Below are positions 6,660 through 13,407 of a stretch of DNA of 16,647 bases, in pieces. Position 1 is the first letter of the stretch; every line of letters begins with the position of its first letter. The notes under the pieces are model-generated. The model saw only the letters and a list, made by a program, of their open reading frames with translations, had not been told where the DNA came from and did not search any database. Source of the DNA: Anaeroplasma sp902783745 (GTDB lineage: Bacteria; Bacillota_I; Bacilli_A; Acholeplasmatales; Anaeroplasmataceae); contig CAMOKL010000029.1 in the NCBI GenBank assembly GCA_946617655.1, forward strand, positions 1-16,647, read 5' to 3'. A program made the translations under genes and the position numbers.

Positions 6660-8573
6660 TTATGCCCCAGTATATTCACCATTATATGTATATGTAACAT
6701 TAGAGAACTCGACAATTGTTCCTCTTGTTGCAAACATACCTAAATAATAATTGTTAAAATCAATTGCTTGTAAGTCAAAATCAATATATGTGTTTGTATA
6801 TGTTTTACCATTATAATCTGTTGTAATAGTAATATTTTGACCATTTCTAACGATAGTAAACTTTGCAGTTGAATCTACACTATACATTGATTCTTTAGTT
6901 TGTGCATTTCCTGCAACATATGCATCATTTTCATATGAGAAGTTAAATGATAAACCTGAACCAGACATATTATATACTGATGCACAAATACAGTTAGATG
7001 TAATTGATGCATCTTTTACTGGAGTATAGCAATCATCTCTTATCATTAAACCAAATCCTACTTGTTTAGTTGCAGAAGTTAATAATTTAGTTACTTTTGC
7101 TTCTGCAGTAATTGTATAGTTATTTGATACAGCAATTTGCTTAAATGCATATGCAAAACCAAATGATGAACTTGTAATTTTTCCTGCAGCTGTTTCATTA
7201 GTACCTTGACCTACTGTAAATACACCTTCTTTTGCTTCTTTTGCAACAAATCCTTTTGATGCAGGTGCTCCACCTGTATCACCAAATGCAGTACCATAAA
7301 TTCCTGTAGTTTTAGTAGTAAAATCCGCTGTTGGTTTATATGATGACCAATCTACTGCAGTATAAGCTAGTGGTACATAATTTTTATTTTCAACTAAATC
7401 ATTTTCTTTAGTTGGCTTTAAAATATCAGATTTAACATAATTCTTTAGATAACAATCAGTATCACCTAATAATGTTGCAAATTCATATGATACGAATTTA
7501 GCACCATAAATATTAATGTGTGTTGTATCAACACTAGATAATACAGGGACAATTGTTGTACCATCAGTATCATATGCACCCTTAGTCATTGCGTGGTAAT
7601 AAATTGCCTCATTATATCCTAAGCTCTTATATTCTTCTGATGTCTCTTTAGTTAAATCAATACATGTAAGATCATACTTTTCTGCAAGATCTATAATTGT
7701 TTGTGTATAATTACCATTTGATGTATTATGTACAACACTTCCTGTATAATTATTTGTTGAATCTAATCTTGTAATAGGTGTTGCAAGAATTGGTGTTGCA
7801 CCCTTATCTAAAGCTTTTTTAATATAATTATTATATAAGCTTGATGCAAATGAATTCTCATCATTTAGTGCATCATCAATTGATGAATAATTACAGCTTC
7901 TAAATCTTGTTAAATCATCACTTTTTTCATCATTATGACCAAATCCAATTACTAAATAATCGCCTTCATCAAGATTATTAAGCATTGTTTGATAAGCAGT
8001 TTCATTTATAAATGATAATGAGCTTCTACCTGATATTGCAAGATTTGTAACCTTTGCCTTAGAATCAAAATAATTGCTCATTTGTGTACCATATCCATAT
8101 CTTGGATAATAATATGAATCACTAAATGAACACATAGTTGAATCACCAACCATAATAATCTCTGTATCCTTTAATACTATTGGTAATTCACTAGTTGTAG
8201 TAGTTTTATCAGTTGTTGTTGTAACATCTTCTGTAGTTGTTACAACTGGTAAAGTAGTAGTATTAACTGTAGTTGTTGGTACTACTGTTGTAGTATCTAC
8301 AGTCGTAGTATCTACAGTTGTTGTTGGTGCTACTGTTGTAGTATTTACTGTAGTAGTACCTACAGTTGTTGTTGGCACTACTGTTGTAGTATTTACTGTC
8401 GTAGTATCTACAGTTGTTGTTGGCACTACTGTTGTAGTATCTACTGTAGTTGTAGTGCCTAAAGTAGTAGTCTCTAAGCTTGCGTTAGAGCCTGTAGTAG
8501 TTTTCCCGTTACTACATGCTGCAAGCAAAAGACATGAGCCTAAAAGTCCTAAGCTTATTGTTATTTTTTTCAA
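6660..8573 (-). CDS. SGNH/CE12-type acetylesterase lipoprotein, intact
   Basis: A 637-residue surface lipoprotein, probably an esterase on acetylated pectin. The start is assigned to TTG at 8571-8573: GGAGG lies 8 bases upstream and the following residues make a normal lipoprotein signal (KKITISLGLLGSCLLLAAC, lipidated C20). The longer ATG form from 8666 would bury that signal and lacks a ribosome site. Residues 44-107 are four 16-residue Thr-rich repeats, continuing Thr-rich to about 127. The SGNH domain (about 132-375) has S145 in GDST, G182 in SGRSS, GHND (212-215) and a canonical D349-T-T-H352. Residues about 418-637 resemble a laminin-G/concanavalin-like domain seen in bacterial pectin-degradation proteins (VGFGLMIRDD, then a final VEFSNVTYTY strand). 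It has the same plan as the frameshifted lipoprotein at 2,781-4,778 but a different C-terminal domain. Confidence 0.9.
   Translation of the reverse strand: MKKITISLGLLGSCLLLAACSNGKTTTGSNASLETTTLGTTTTVDTTTVVPTTTVDTTTVNTTTVVPTTTVGTTTVNTTTVAPTTTVDTTTVDTTTVVPTTTVNTTTLPVVTTTEDVTTTTDKTTTTSELPIVLKDTEIIMVGDSTMCSFSDSYYYPRYGYGTQMSNYFDSKAKVTNLAISGRSSLSFINETAYQTMLNNLDEGDYLVIGFGHNDEKSDDLTRFRSCNYSSIDDALNDENSFASSLYNNYIKKALDKGATPILATPITRLDSTNNYTGSVVHNTSNGNYTQTIIDLAEKYDLTCIDLTKETSEEYKSLGYNEAIYYHAMTKGAYDTDGTTIVPVLSSVDTTHINIYGAKFVSYEFATLLGDTDCYLKNYVKSDILKPTKENDLVENKNYVPLAYTAVDWSSYKPTADFTTKTTGIYGTAFGDTGGAPASKGFVAKEAKEGVFTVGQGTNETAAGKITSSSFGFAYAFKQIAVSNNYTITAEAKVTKLLTSATKQVGFGLMIRDDCYTPVKDASITSNCICASVYNMSGSGLSFNFSYENDAYVAGNAQTKESMYSVDSTAKFTIVRNGQNITITTDYNGKTYTNTYIDFDLQAIDFNNYYLGMFATRGTIVEFSNVTYTYNGEYTGA
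8253..8444 (-). repeat. Four 48-bp tandem repeats encoding the Thr-rich stalk
   Basis: Four in-frame 16-residue units of the type V(N/D)TTTV(V/A)PTTTV(D/G/N)TTT. Copies differ at several bases, unlike the nearly identical copies in the other lipoprotein, so this array looks older. The period of 16 codons is the same in both. Confidence 0.88.
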
Positions 8574-8621
8574 GTTGTTTTCCTCCAATAATGAAATTTT
8601 CCCTTTTCCATTTGTAATTGA

Positions 8622-8650
8622 ATTATAACTTGAAAAAATACAATTTATAA
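8622..8650 (-). promoter_or_regulatory. Probable promoter of the second esterase lipoprotein
   Basis: Minus-strand TATAAT (8622-8627) with a poor -35 TTATAA (8645-8650) at 17 bp, giving a leader of about 40 nt. The poor -35 suggests help from an activator bound upstream, where GACAA repeats occur. Confidence 0.5.
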
Positions 8651-8661
8651 GACTACTTATC

Positions 8662-8686
8662 GACAAGTTTCGACAAAATTTGTCAA
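8662..8686. promoter_or_regulatory. GACAA repeat cluster upstream of the second esterase
   Basis: Three half-sites: CGACAAG and CGACAAA exactly 10 bp apart (8661-8677), and an inverted TTTGTC (8679-8684), the last two forming the dyad GACAAA-A-TTTGTC (8672-8684). The cluster sits just upstream of the weak -35 box. One-turn spacing and a dyad suggest a protein-binding site; the protein is unknown. Confidence 0.35.
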
Positions 8687-8703
8687 CTTTTAGACATTTT
8701 TTA

Positions 8704-9456
8704 TTAAATTTCTATATCAAGTTCAATAGGACAATGGTCAGAACCAAATATTTCATTATGAATAATAGAATCTTTAACCTTATCCATTATTCTATTTGAA
8801 ACCAAGAAATAATCTATTCTCCAACCTGCGTTATTAGCTCTCGCATTAAAACGATAACTCCACCAACTATATTCAACTTTATTCGGATATAACACTCTAT
8901 ATGTATCACTAAATCCTGAATTTAATAATGTTGTCATTTTATCTCTTTCTTCTATTGAGAATCCTGGATTTTTAGTATTAGAATCAGGATTCTTAATATC
9001 TATTCTTTCGTGAGCAACATTTAAATCTCCACAATAAATAACAGGCTTAATATTATCTAATGAGATAAGATATTCTCTCATTCTATCTTCAAATTCCATT
9101 CTATAATCTAATCTTTTAAGTTCTGGTTGCGCATTTGGTACATATGCGTTAACTAAAAAGAAATTATCATATTCTAATGTGATAATTCTACCTTCATCAT
9201 TATATAAATCTCCATTAATTCCATAAGTAACATTAATTGGTTTATATTTTGTATATATTAAAGTACCACTATATCCCTTCTTTTCTGCAGAAGACATATA
9301 TCTATAATAACCATCTATTTCTAAGTCAATTTGTCCTTCTTGCATTTTTGTTTCCTGAATAGAAAAAAAATCAGCATCTAAAGATTTAAATGCCTCATCA
9401 AATCCGTGCGTTTTACAAGCACGTATTCCATTAACATTAAAACTTATAAACTTCAT
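8704..9456 (-). CDS. xth: Exodeoxyribonuclease III (AP endonuclease)
   Basis: Cleaves DNA at abasic sites and trims 3' ends in base excision repair. The 250-residue chain is the usual length for the exonuclease-endonuclease-phosphatase fold. Motifs in order: N7 in SFNVNGIRA, E35 in QETK (metal), Y105 in NAYVPNAQ, D144 and N146 in CGDLNVAH, RIDYFLVS (213-220), and the catalytic pair D240-H241 in GSDHCPIELDI. The start has AAGGAG about 10 bases upstream, a slightly long spacing. The gene is 130 bp upstream of the second esterase; no clear terminator separates them, but the esterase has its own promoter-like boxes. It is divergent from the glycosyltransferase-like gene. Confidence 0.96.
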   Translation of the reverse strand: MKFISFNVNGIRACKTHGFDEAFKSLDADFFSIQETKMQEGQIDLEIDGYYRYMSSAEKKGYSGTLIYTKYKPINVTYGINGDLYNDEGRIITLEYDNFFLVNAYVPNAQPELKRLDYRMEFEDRMREYLISLDNIKPVIYCGDLNVAHERIDIKNPDSNTKNPGFSIEERDKMTTLLNSGFSDTYRVLYPNKVEYSWWSYRFNARANNAGWRIDYFLVSNRIMDKVKDSIIHNEIFGSDHCPIELDIEI

Positions 9457-9484
9457 ATTACATAAACTCCTTTTATAATATTAA

Positions 9485-9513
9485 ATTATATATTAGAAAA
9501 AAACTTTAAGCAA
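9485..9513 (-). promoter_or_regulatory. xth: Promoter of xth
   Basis: Minus-strand TTGCTT (9508-9513), a 17-bp spacer and TATAAT (9485-9490). Its -35 box overlaps the -35 region of the divergent plus-strand promoter. Confidence 0.7.
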
Positions 9514-9533
9514 ATACAAAATAATGATATAAT
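9505..9533 (+). promoter_or_regulatory. Extended -10 promoter of the GT-C gene
   Basis: TGATATAAT (9525-9533) is an ideal extended -10; the -35 is weak (TTTAAG, 9505-9510, 17 bp). It shares bases 9508-9510 with the divergent xth -35 box, so the two promoters may compete. Confidence 0.65.
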
Positions 9534-9561
9534 CATAGTAATTATTCAAGGGGGATAAGTT

Positions 9562-10908
9562 ATGGTTAACGAAAATATTAATATTATAGATAAACCATCA
9601 TATAAAGATAAATCATTAAAAGCTTTTTTTAATAATCATAAGCTTCTTTTTATACTAATTGGAATTACAATAATCCTTGCGGCAATAAGATATATATCTA
9701 TTATTTATATGCCTGATGTATTTTCTGATGAAGAGGTAATATTAAAGCATATAGAAGCAATAAGAAATACAGGATATGATTATTATAACAATAAAGCTCC
9801 TTTATTTATGGTTGTAGGTGGCGGATATACAACATATGTATATTTATATCCTATGCTATTCTTTAGCTTCTTTTTAGGAAATATTACTCCTGAAAAAGCA
9901 AGAATAATCCAACAAACATTAACAATAGCTTCATGTATATTATTAGCTTTTGGTGTTAGAAATTGGTTTAATAAAAATAATAAATTATTCTGGATTACTC
10001 TATTTACTTCATTAACATTACCTTGGGGATTTGTACAAGCAAATAGAATATGGGATCCTTCATTTGTTGCAGTATATTTTTCACTATTCTTCTTTTTCTT
10101 TAGTATATTAATGAAAAATGATAAGATTGATATTAAATATGAAGGTGATAATAAAAAATTTATTATATCATCAAATATAAGAGGATATGTTTATTCTTCT
10201 TTAGTATCAATATCATTAGTACTACTTGCAACAGTATATCCTCCTGCAAGAATACCTGCAGTATTTATGTGGGTTTTCGTATTTATATGGCTTTTAATTA
10301 AAAAAAGAATAAATATATTTATGGCAATAGTAATGGTTGTTGTAGCATCCCTTATGGCATTACCTTTAGCATATTATATTTTATTTAACGAAGAATTTAA
10401 TTCTAGATCTAAATCATTATTAGTATTCCAAAGCGATAAAAGTATTCAAACATCCCTACTTCTATGGGTTAAAAATACTACTAATTTATTTAATCCATCT
10501 TTCTTATTCTTTACAGGAGATTGGATATATAGACACAGCTTACCAGTATTTGGTTTATTAGGTACAATTAATTTAATTCCACTTGTTTATTTATTCTATA
10601 AAAGAAAAGAATCATCTAATAGCTTAAATTGGTTTTTACTAGGTGTTATATTAATGACTTGTATATCAACAGGTCTTACTAATGATTATTCACCACATAG
10701 CTTAAGAAGCTGTCTATGCTTCTTACCTTATTCAATATTAATTGCACAAGGCTGGCTATTAATATTTAGAACAAAGACAAGATATGGTAAATATGTATTC
10801 TTGGGATTAATAATTTCATTCTTTATATTATATTTCACATTCTATGTATTAATTGGTACTGGAATATTAAAATTTGAAAATGCTGGATTTGATATTTATC
10901 ATTTCTAA
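9562..10908 (+). CDS. GT-C/GT39-like membrane glycosyltransferase
   Basis: A 448-residue integral membrane protein with about 11-12 membrane segments (first at 26-49, last at 411-433). After the first segment comes PDVFSDEE (51-58), an acidic pair in the position where GT-C enzymes (ArnT, PMT, GT39 types) hold catalytic/metal-binding acids in their first outer loop. HSLRSCLCFLPYSILIAQG (379-397) matches the late H-x-x-R helix of that class. Such enzymes move a sugar from a lipid-phosphate donor to a lipid or protein outside the membrane. The start has AAGGGGG 7 bases upstream. It is monocistronic, with a terminator shared with the convergent Sel1 gene. Acceptor and donor cannot be read from sequence. 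Thr-rich lipoproteins nearby make protein O-glycosylation possible but unproven. Confidence 0.7.
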   Translation: MVNENINIIDKPSYKDKSLKAFFNNHKLLFILIGITIILAAIRYISIIYMPDVFSDEEVILKHIEAIRNTGYDYYNNKAPLFMVVGGGYTTYVYLYPMLFFSFFLGNITPEKARIIQQTLTIASCILLAFGVRNWFNKNNKLFWITLFTSLTLPWGFVQANRIWDPSFVAVYFSLFFFFFSILMKNDKIDIKYEGDNKKFIISSNIRGYVYSSLVSISLVLLATVYPPARIPAVFMWVFVFIWLLIKKRINIFMAIVMVVVASLMALPLAYYILFNEEFNSRSKSLLVFQSDKSIQTSLLLWVKNTTNLFNPSFLFFTGDWIYRHSLPVFGLLGTINLIPLVYLFYKRKESSNSLNWFLLGVILMTCISTGLTNDYSPHSLRSCLCFLPYSILIAQGWLLIFRTKTRYGKYVFLGLIISFFILYFTFYVLIGTGILKFENAGFDIYHF

Positions 10909-10938
10909 AAAATGGAGACTAAAAAAGTCTCCATTTTT
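10908..10938. terminator. Bidirectional terminator between convergent genes
   Basis: A perfect stem, 10908-10920 with 10926-10938 (AAAAATGGAGACT / AGTCTCCATTTTT), and a 5-nt loop, with T runs on both strands. It serves the GT-C gene and the Sel1-repeat gene. Confidence 0.93.
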
Positions 10939-10940
10939 CA

Positions 10941-11474
10941 TTAGATTAATCCATCATTTGTTAATGCCTTTATTGCATCAATACTTCTATGGTCGCCTTG
11001 AGAAGCTGCCTTTAAATACCAACCCTCAGCTTTTTTATAATCCTGCTTAACACCTAAACCAACTTCATATGTATATCCCATTACAAATTGTGCACTAGAT
11101 ACACCAGCATTAGCTGAATTTAAGTAATGCTTAAATGCAAGTTCTCTATTCTTTTTTACGTAATATCCAACATCATACATACAAGCTAAATGATATTCTG
11201 CAATAAAATTTCCTTTTCTTGTTGCTTTCAAGAAATATTCAAAAGCGAGCTTATAATCTTTTTTAATTCCATCTCCATTATAAAGCATAAATCCAAGTAA
11301 TCCTTGCGCTCTTGCACTACCTCTATCTGCAGCCTTTTGTAACCACTTTGCAGCAGAAATTCTATCCTTTTCAATACCATCCCCCATATAATACATATAA
11401 CCTAGCTGATATTGTGATTTAAAGTCTCCTCCCTCTGCAAGCGATATTAATTTTTCTAAATCCTGATTTTCCAT
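10941..11474 (-). CDS. Sel1-repeat protein
   Basis: A 177-residue cytoplasmic protein made almost entirely of four 36-residue Sel1 repeats at about 16-51, 52-87, 88-123 and 124-159. Each has the AQ/Y-x-LG-x-MY-x-GxG-V-x-K-D-x-x-x-A-x-x-(Y/W)-x-x-A-A-x-x-G pattern; the third is worn (DVGYYVKKNRELA). There is no signal peptide and no enzyme domain. Such repeats form alpha-solenoids that hold other proteins together. The partner is unknown. The start is the only fitting ATG; its ribosome site is weak (AGGGGAT about 9 bases upstream). The gene has its own promoter. Confidence 0.9.
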   Translation of the reverse strand: MENQDLEKLISLAEGGDFKSQYQLGYMYYMGDGIEKDRISAAKWLQKAADRGSARAQGLLGFMLYNGDGIKKDYKLAFEYFLKATRKGNFIAEYHLACMYDVGYYVKKNRELAFKHYLNSANAGVSSAQFVMGYTYEVGLGVKQDYKKAEGWYLKAASQGDHRSIDAIKALTNDGLI

Positions 11475-11515
11475 TTTCCCAAATCCCCTACTATACTTTT
11501 TAAAACTCTTTTACC

Positions 11516-11544
11516 ATTTTAGTTCAAAAATGAACAATTATCAA
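11516..11544 (-). promoter_or_regulatory. Promoter of the Sel1 gene with a dyad in the spacer
   Basis: Minus-strand TTGATA (11539-11544), a 17-bp spacer and TAAAAT (11516-11521). The spacer contains the perfect dyad GTTCA-N4-TGAAC (11522-11535), placed where a repressor would block polymerase. Confidence 0.7.
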
Positions 11545-11558
11545 GTATAAATTATTAC

Positions 11559-11588
11559 AAAAAAAATAAGGATGTATACACATCCTTA
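11559..11588 (-). terminator. Terminator of the EAL / P-loop / DUF697 operon
   Basis: TAAGGATG (11567-11574) pairs with CATCCTTA (11581-11588) with a 6-nt loop, followed on the minus strand by T8 (complement of 11559-11566). It lies 4 bp after the stop codon of the DUF697-like gene. Confidence 0.92.
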
Positions 11589-11592
11589 ATAA

Positions 11593-12600
11593 TTATGCTT
11601 CTTGTTTTTTCTTCGTTTTAACGCCTGTTTTAATATCATCCTTTAATGTATAAACAAGCTCTTCTTCCTCTTCTAATTCCTTAGATTCTTCATATATTAC
11701 ATCTTCTAATATATCCTGAAGCTTATATTCCTTCATTAAATAATTCTTAGTTTGATAACCAATAATTACTGTAAATGAAGCATTAACAAATCCTTGAATA
11801 GATGAATCTAAAACAGTTCCTATAGCTTTACCAACAATAGGTACACCAGTTGCAGCTTCTCCTATTTTTTGTACAATTGCTTGAGCTGTACTTGATGTTA
11901 CATTAGTAAGTCCATATGCACTAAATGAAGCTAATAAAACATTTCTATATATTTTAGCAAGCTCACCCTCATTAGGTCTAAATCCATAAAGGAATACAAT
12001 ATCCTTTATTAAATTTAAATCATATGTACTAACAAATAATGTATCTAATACCTGTGATTGTGATAACGCAGTTGTAAGACCAACCTTTAGTGCATGATCT
12101 CTAATTAGTTTTTTTGCACAAGAACTAACATCAGTTTTATAAATATTAGTTAAAGCCTCTCTTAACATAGAATCATTTTTGGTATGTCTTGCAACCGCAA
12201 GCTTACCAATTGATTCATCAGAATAAAATGAAACATCTTTAGTTGATTCACTTAAGTCTATCATTTTATCAGCTAAATCTTCTCTTAATTTTTTATTGTA
12301 TTTCTTTGCCTTAGATATATTACTTCTATCAACTAAAGTCATAAATGATTTAGTTTTAGATATTTTAATCAAAGGAACAATATATAAAATAATAAACAAT
12401 AATACTGATAAGGCAATAAAACCATATCCTACATATTTATTTAATTCATAAACTCTTAAAGTAATAAAGAATAAGCATGTTGCAATAATAATACCTATTG
12501 CTGCAACAAAAAGGAATATAAATGTTTTTGCAGCCTTTATGTTATATCTTTTATTATATTTCTTTTGATATTCTTCTAAAGTCAACTTCTTATCTTGCAT
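11593..12600 (-). CDS. DUF697/YcjF-like membrane protein
   Basis: A 335-residue protein. Two membrane segments near the N-terminus (24-47, 57-79) are followed by a basic helical region. The block at about 182-290 (SQSQVLDTLFVSTYDLNLIK, then FLYGFRPNEGELAKIYRNVL and a Gly/Ala-rich helix ending GFVNASFTVIIGYQT) resembles the DUF697/YcjF (UPF0283) core, in which a 'LLDALFV...LYGxRP' signature and a glycine-rich membrane-like helix follow two N-terminal helices. The C-terminus has an acidic run (ELEEEEE) and a basic tail. In other bacteria this family is often coupled to GTPases such as YcjX; here the neighbour is a P-loop protein of another kind. It is the last gene of the operon, 58 bp after the P-loop gene. 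GAGGTGAT precedes the start but lies in the loop of a hairpin that pairs the AUG. The role is unknown, perhaps membrane stress. Confidence 0.72.
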   Translation of the reverse strand: MQDKKLTLEEYQKKYNKRYNIKAAKTFIFLFVAAIGIIIATCLFFITLRVYELNKYVGYGFIALSVLLFIILYIVPLIKISKTKSFMTLVDRSNISKAKKYNKKLREDLADKMIDLSESTKDVSFYSDESIGKLAVARHTKNDSMLREALTNIYKTDVSSCAKKLIRDHALKVGLTTALSQSQVLDTLFVSTYDLNLIKDIVFLYGFRPNEGELAKIYRNVLLASFSAYGLTNVTSSTAQAIVQKIGEAATGVPIVGKAIGTVLDSSIQGFVNASFTVIIGYQTKNYLMKEYKLQDILEDVIYEESKELEEEEELVYTLKDDIKTGVKTKKKQEA

Positions 12601-12621
12601 TAGAAATCACCTCTTCTAATG
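12598..12621 (-). promoter_or_regulatory. Hairpin masking the start codon of the DUF697-like gene
   Basis: In the mRNA CAUUAGAA pairs perfectly (8 bp) with UUCUAAUG, whose last three bases are the start codon. The 8-nt loop, GAGGUGAU, is exactly the Shine-Dalgarno sequence. This could lower or regulate translation of the operon's last gene. Confidence 0.6.
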
Positions 12622-12658
12622 TAATTTTAACATTAAAAATATTTTAAATAAAGAAATA

Positions 12659-13390
12659 TTAAAATCTATATAAAATATATGACTTAATAATTAAAGTATT
12701 AAATTTCTTATGTAATTCAAAGGCAGTATATTTTTTTATTTTATGATTTTTTATTTCTTCTTTTGTTGCGTTAGGGTATCTCTTTTTAAATCTCATACAA
12801 GCTCTTTTAATAGATAAATCTACACTTGTTCTTATAATTATAAGCTTACCTTTAAGTAATTTATAATTTTTCAAATGTCTATATTGACCTGAATCTATTA
12901 CAAGACATTTATTAGTTTTCTTTTTACTATTAACAATTATTTTTAATACATCATTAAAATGATTAAAATTAATTCTTAGATTATAACCACCAGGATAATG
13001 TTCATCTTGGTATTTATTAAATATTTTATTTCTAATTTGTAATTGGAATTTATCTACTTCAAATGATTCATTAAATAGTTTATCAGTTTCTATAACTTCA
13101 TATTTATCTAAATCATTATAATGCTTTAAAGTATATGTAGATTTACCACTACCTGTTTCTCCTGTAATGTTTATAATATCATCATCTGAGATATCAAATA
13201 TTAAAGGATTTTTGTTTTTGTATAAATCTATTAGATTATCTTTAACCTCATTAAAAAAGTCTAAATATTTGGAATTATTCGATTTCAAATAAAAAAGGAA
13301 GGAATCAAAATTAGTTATATCAATATATTTATACAAAAGATTTCTTATTACTTCTTTATCTTCATTTTTAAATATATCATTATATCTCAT
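12659..13390 (-). CDS. P-loop kinase-like protein of unknown substrate
   Basis: A 243-residue cytoplasmic protein. A helical N-terminus (1-65) precedes a small P-loop domain: Walker A GETGSGKST (77-85), a second strand VIETDKLF (99-106), CLVIDSGQY (162-169) ending in Asp like a Walker B, then KLIIIRTSVDLSIKRACMRF with an Arg-rich segment (187-206) like the lid of nucleotide or small-molecule kinases. It lacks GTPase G-motifs (no NKxD). Zeta-toxin/AAA_33-type kinases are the closest look-alikes by layout, but I do not recognise a family. The start has an unusual G-run ribosome site (AAAAGGGGGG) 6 bases upstream. It follows the EAL gene by only 17 bp, so the two are co-transcribed. It is very AT- and Lys/Asn/Ile-rich, more so than its neighbours. 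Confidence 0.75.
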   Translation of the reverse strand: MRYNDIFKNEDKEVIRNLLYKYIDITNFDSFLFYLKSNNSKYLDFFNEVKDNLIDLYKNKNPLIFDISDDDIINITGETGSGKSTYTLKHYNDLDKYEVIETDKLFNESFEVDKFQLQIRNKIFNKYQDEHYPGGYNLRINFNHFNDVLKIIVNSKKKTNKCLVIDSGQYRHLKNYKLLKGKLIIIRTSVDLSIKRACMRFKKRYPNATKEEIKNHKIKKYTAFELHKKFNTLIIKSYILYRF

Positions 13391-13407
13391 TTCAATCCCC
13401 CCTTTTA

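Noticed and set aside
8681..8686. TTGACA as the -35 of the second esterase promoter
   Set aside because: The consensus hexamer is perfect, but at 16-18 bp the -10 would be TCGATA-like, and the good TATAAT lies far too distant; it is better read as part of the GACAA cluster.
11522..11535. LexA (SOS) operator
   Set aside because: The half-sites are GTTC...GAAC, the reverse of the Gram-positive LexA order GAAC-N4-GTTC.
12659..13390. The P-loop protein as a YcjX-like GTPase partner of DUF697
   Set aside because: It has a Walker A but no NKxD or other G-protein motifs, and is too short for YcjX.
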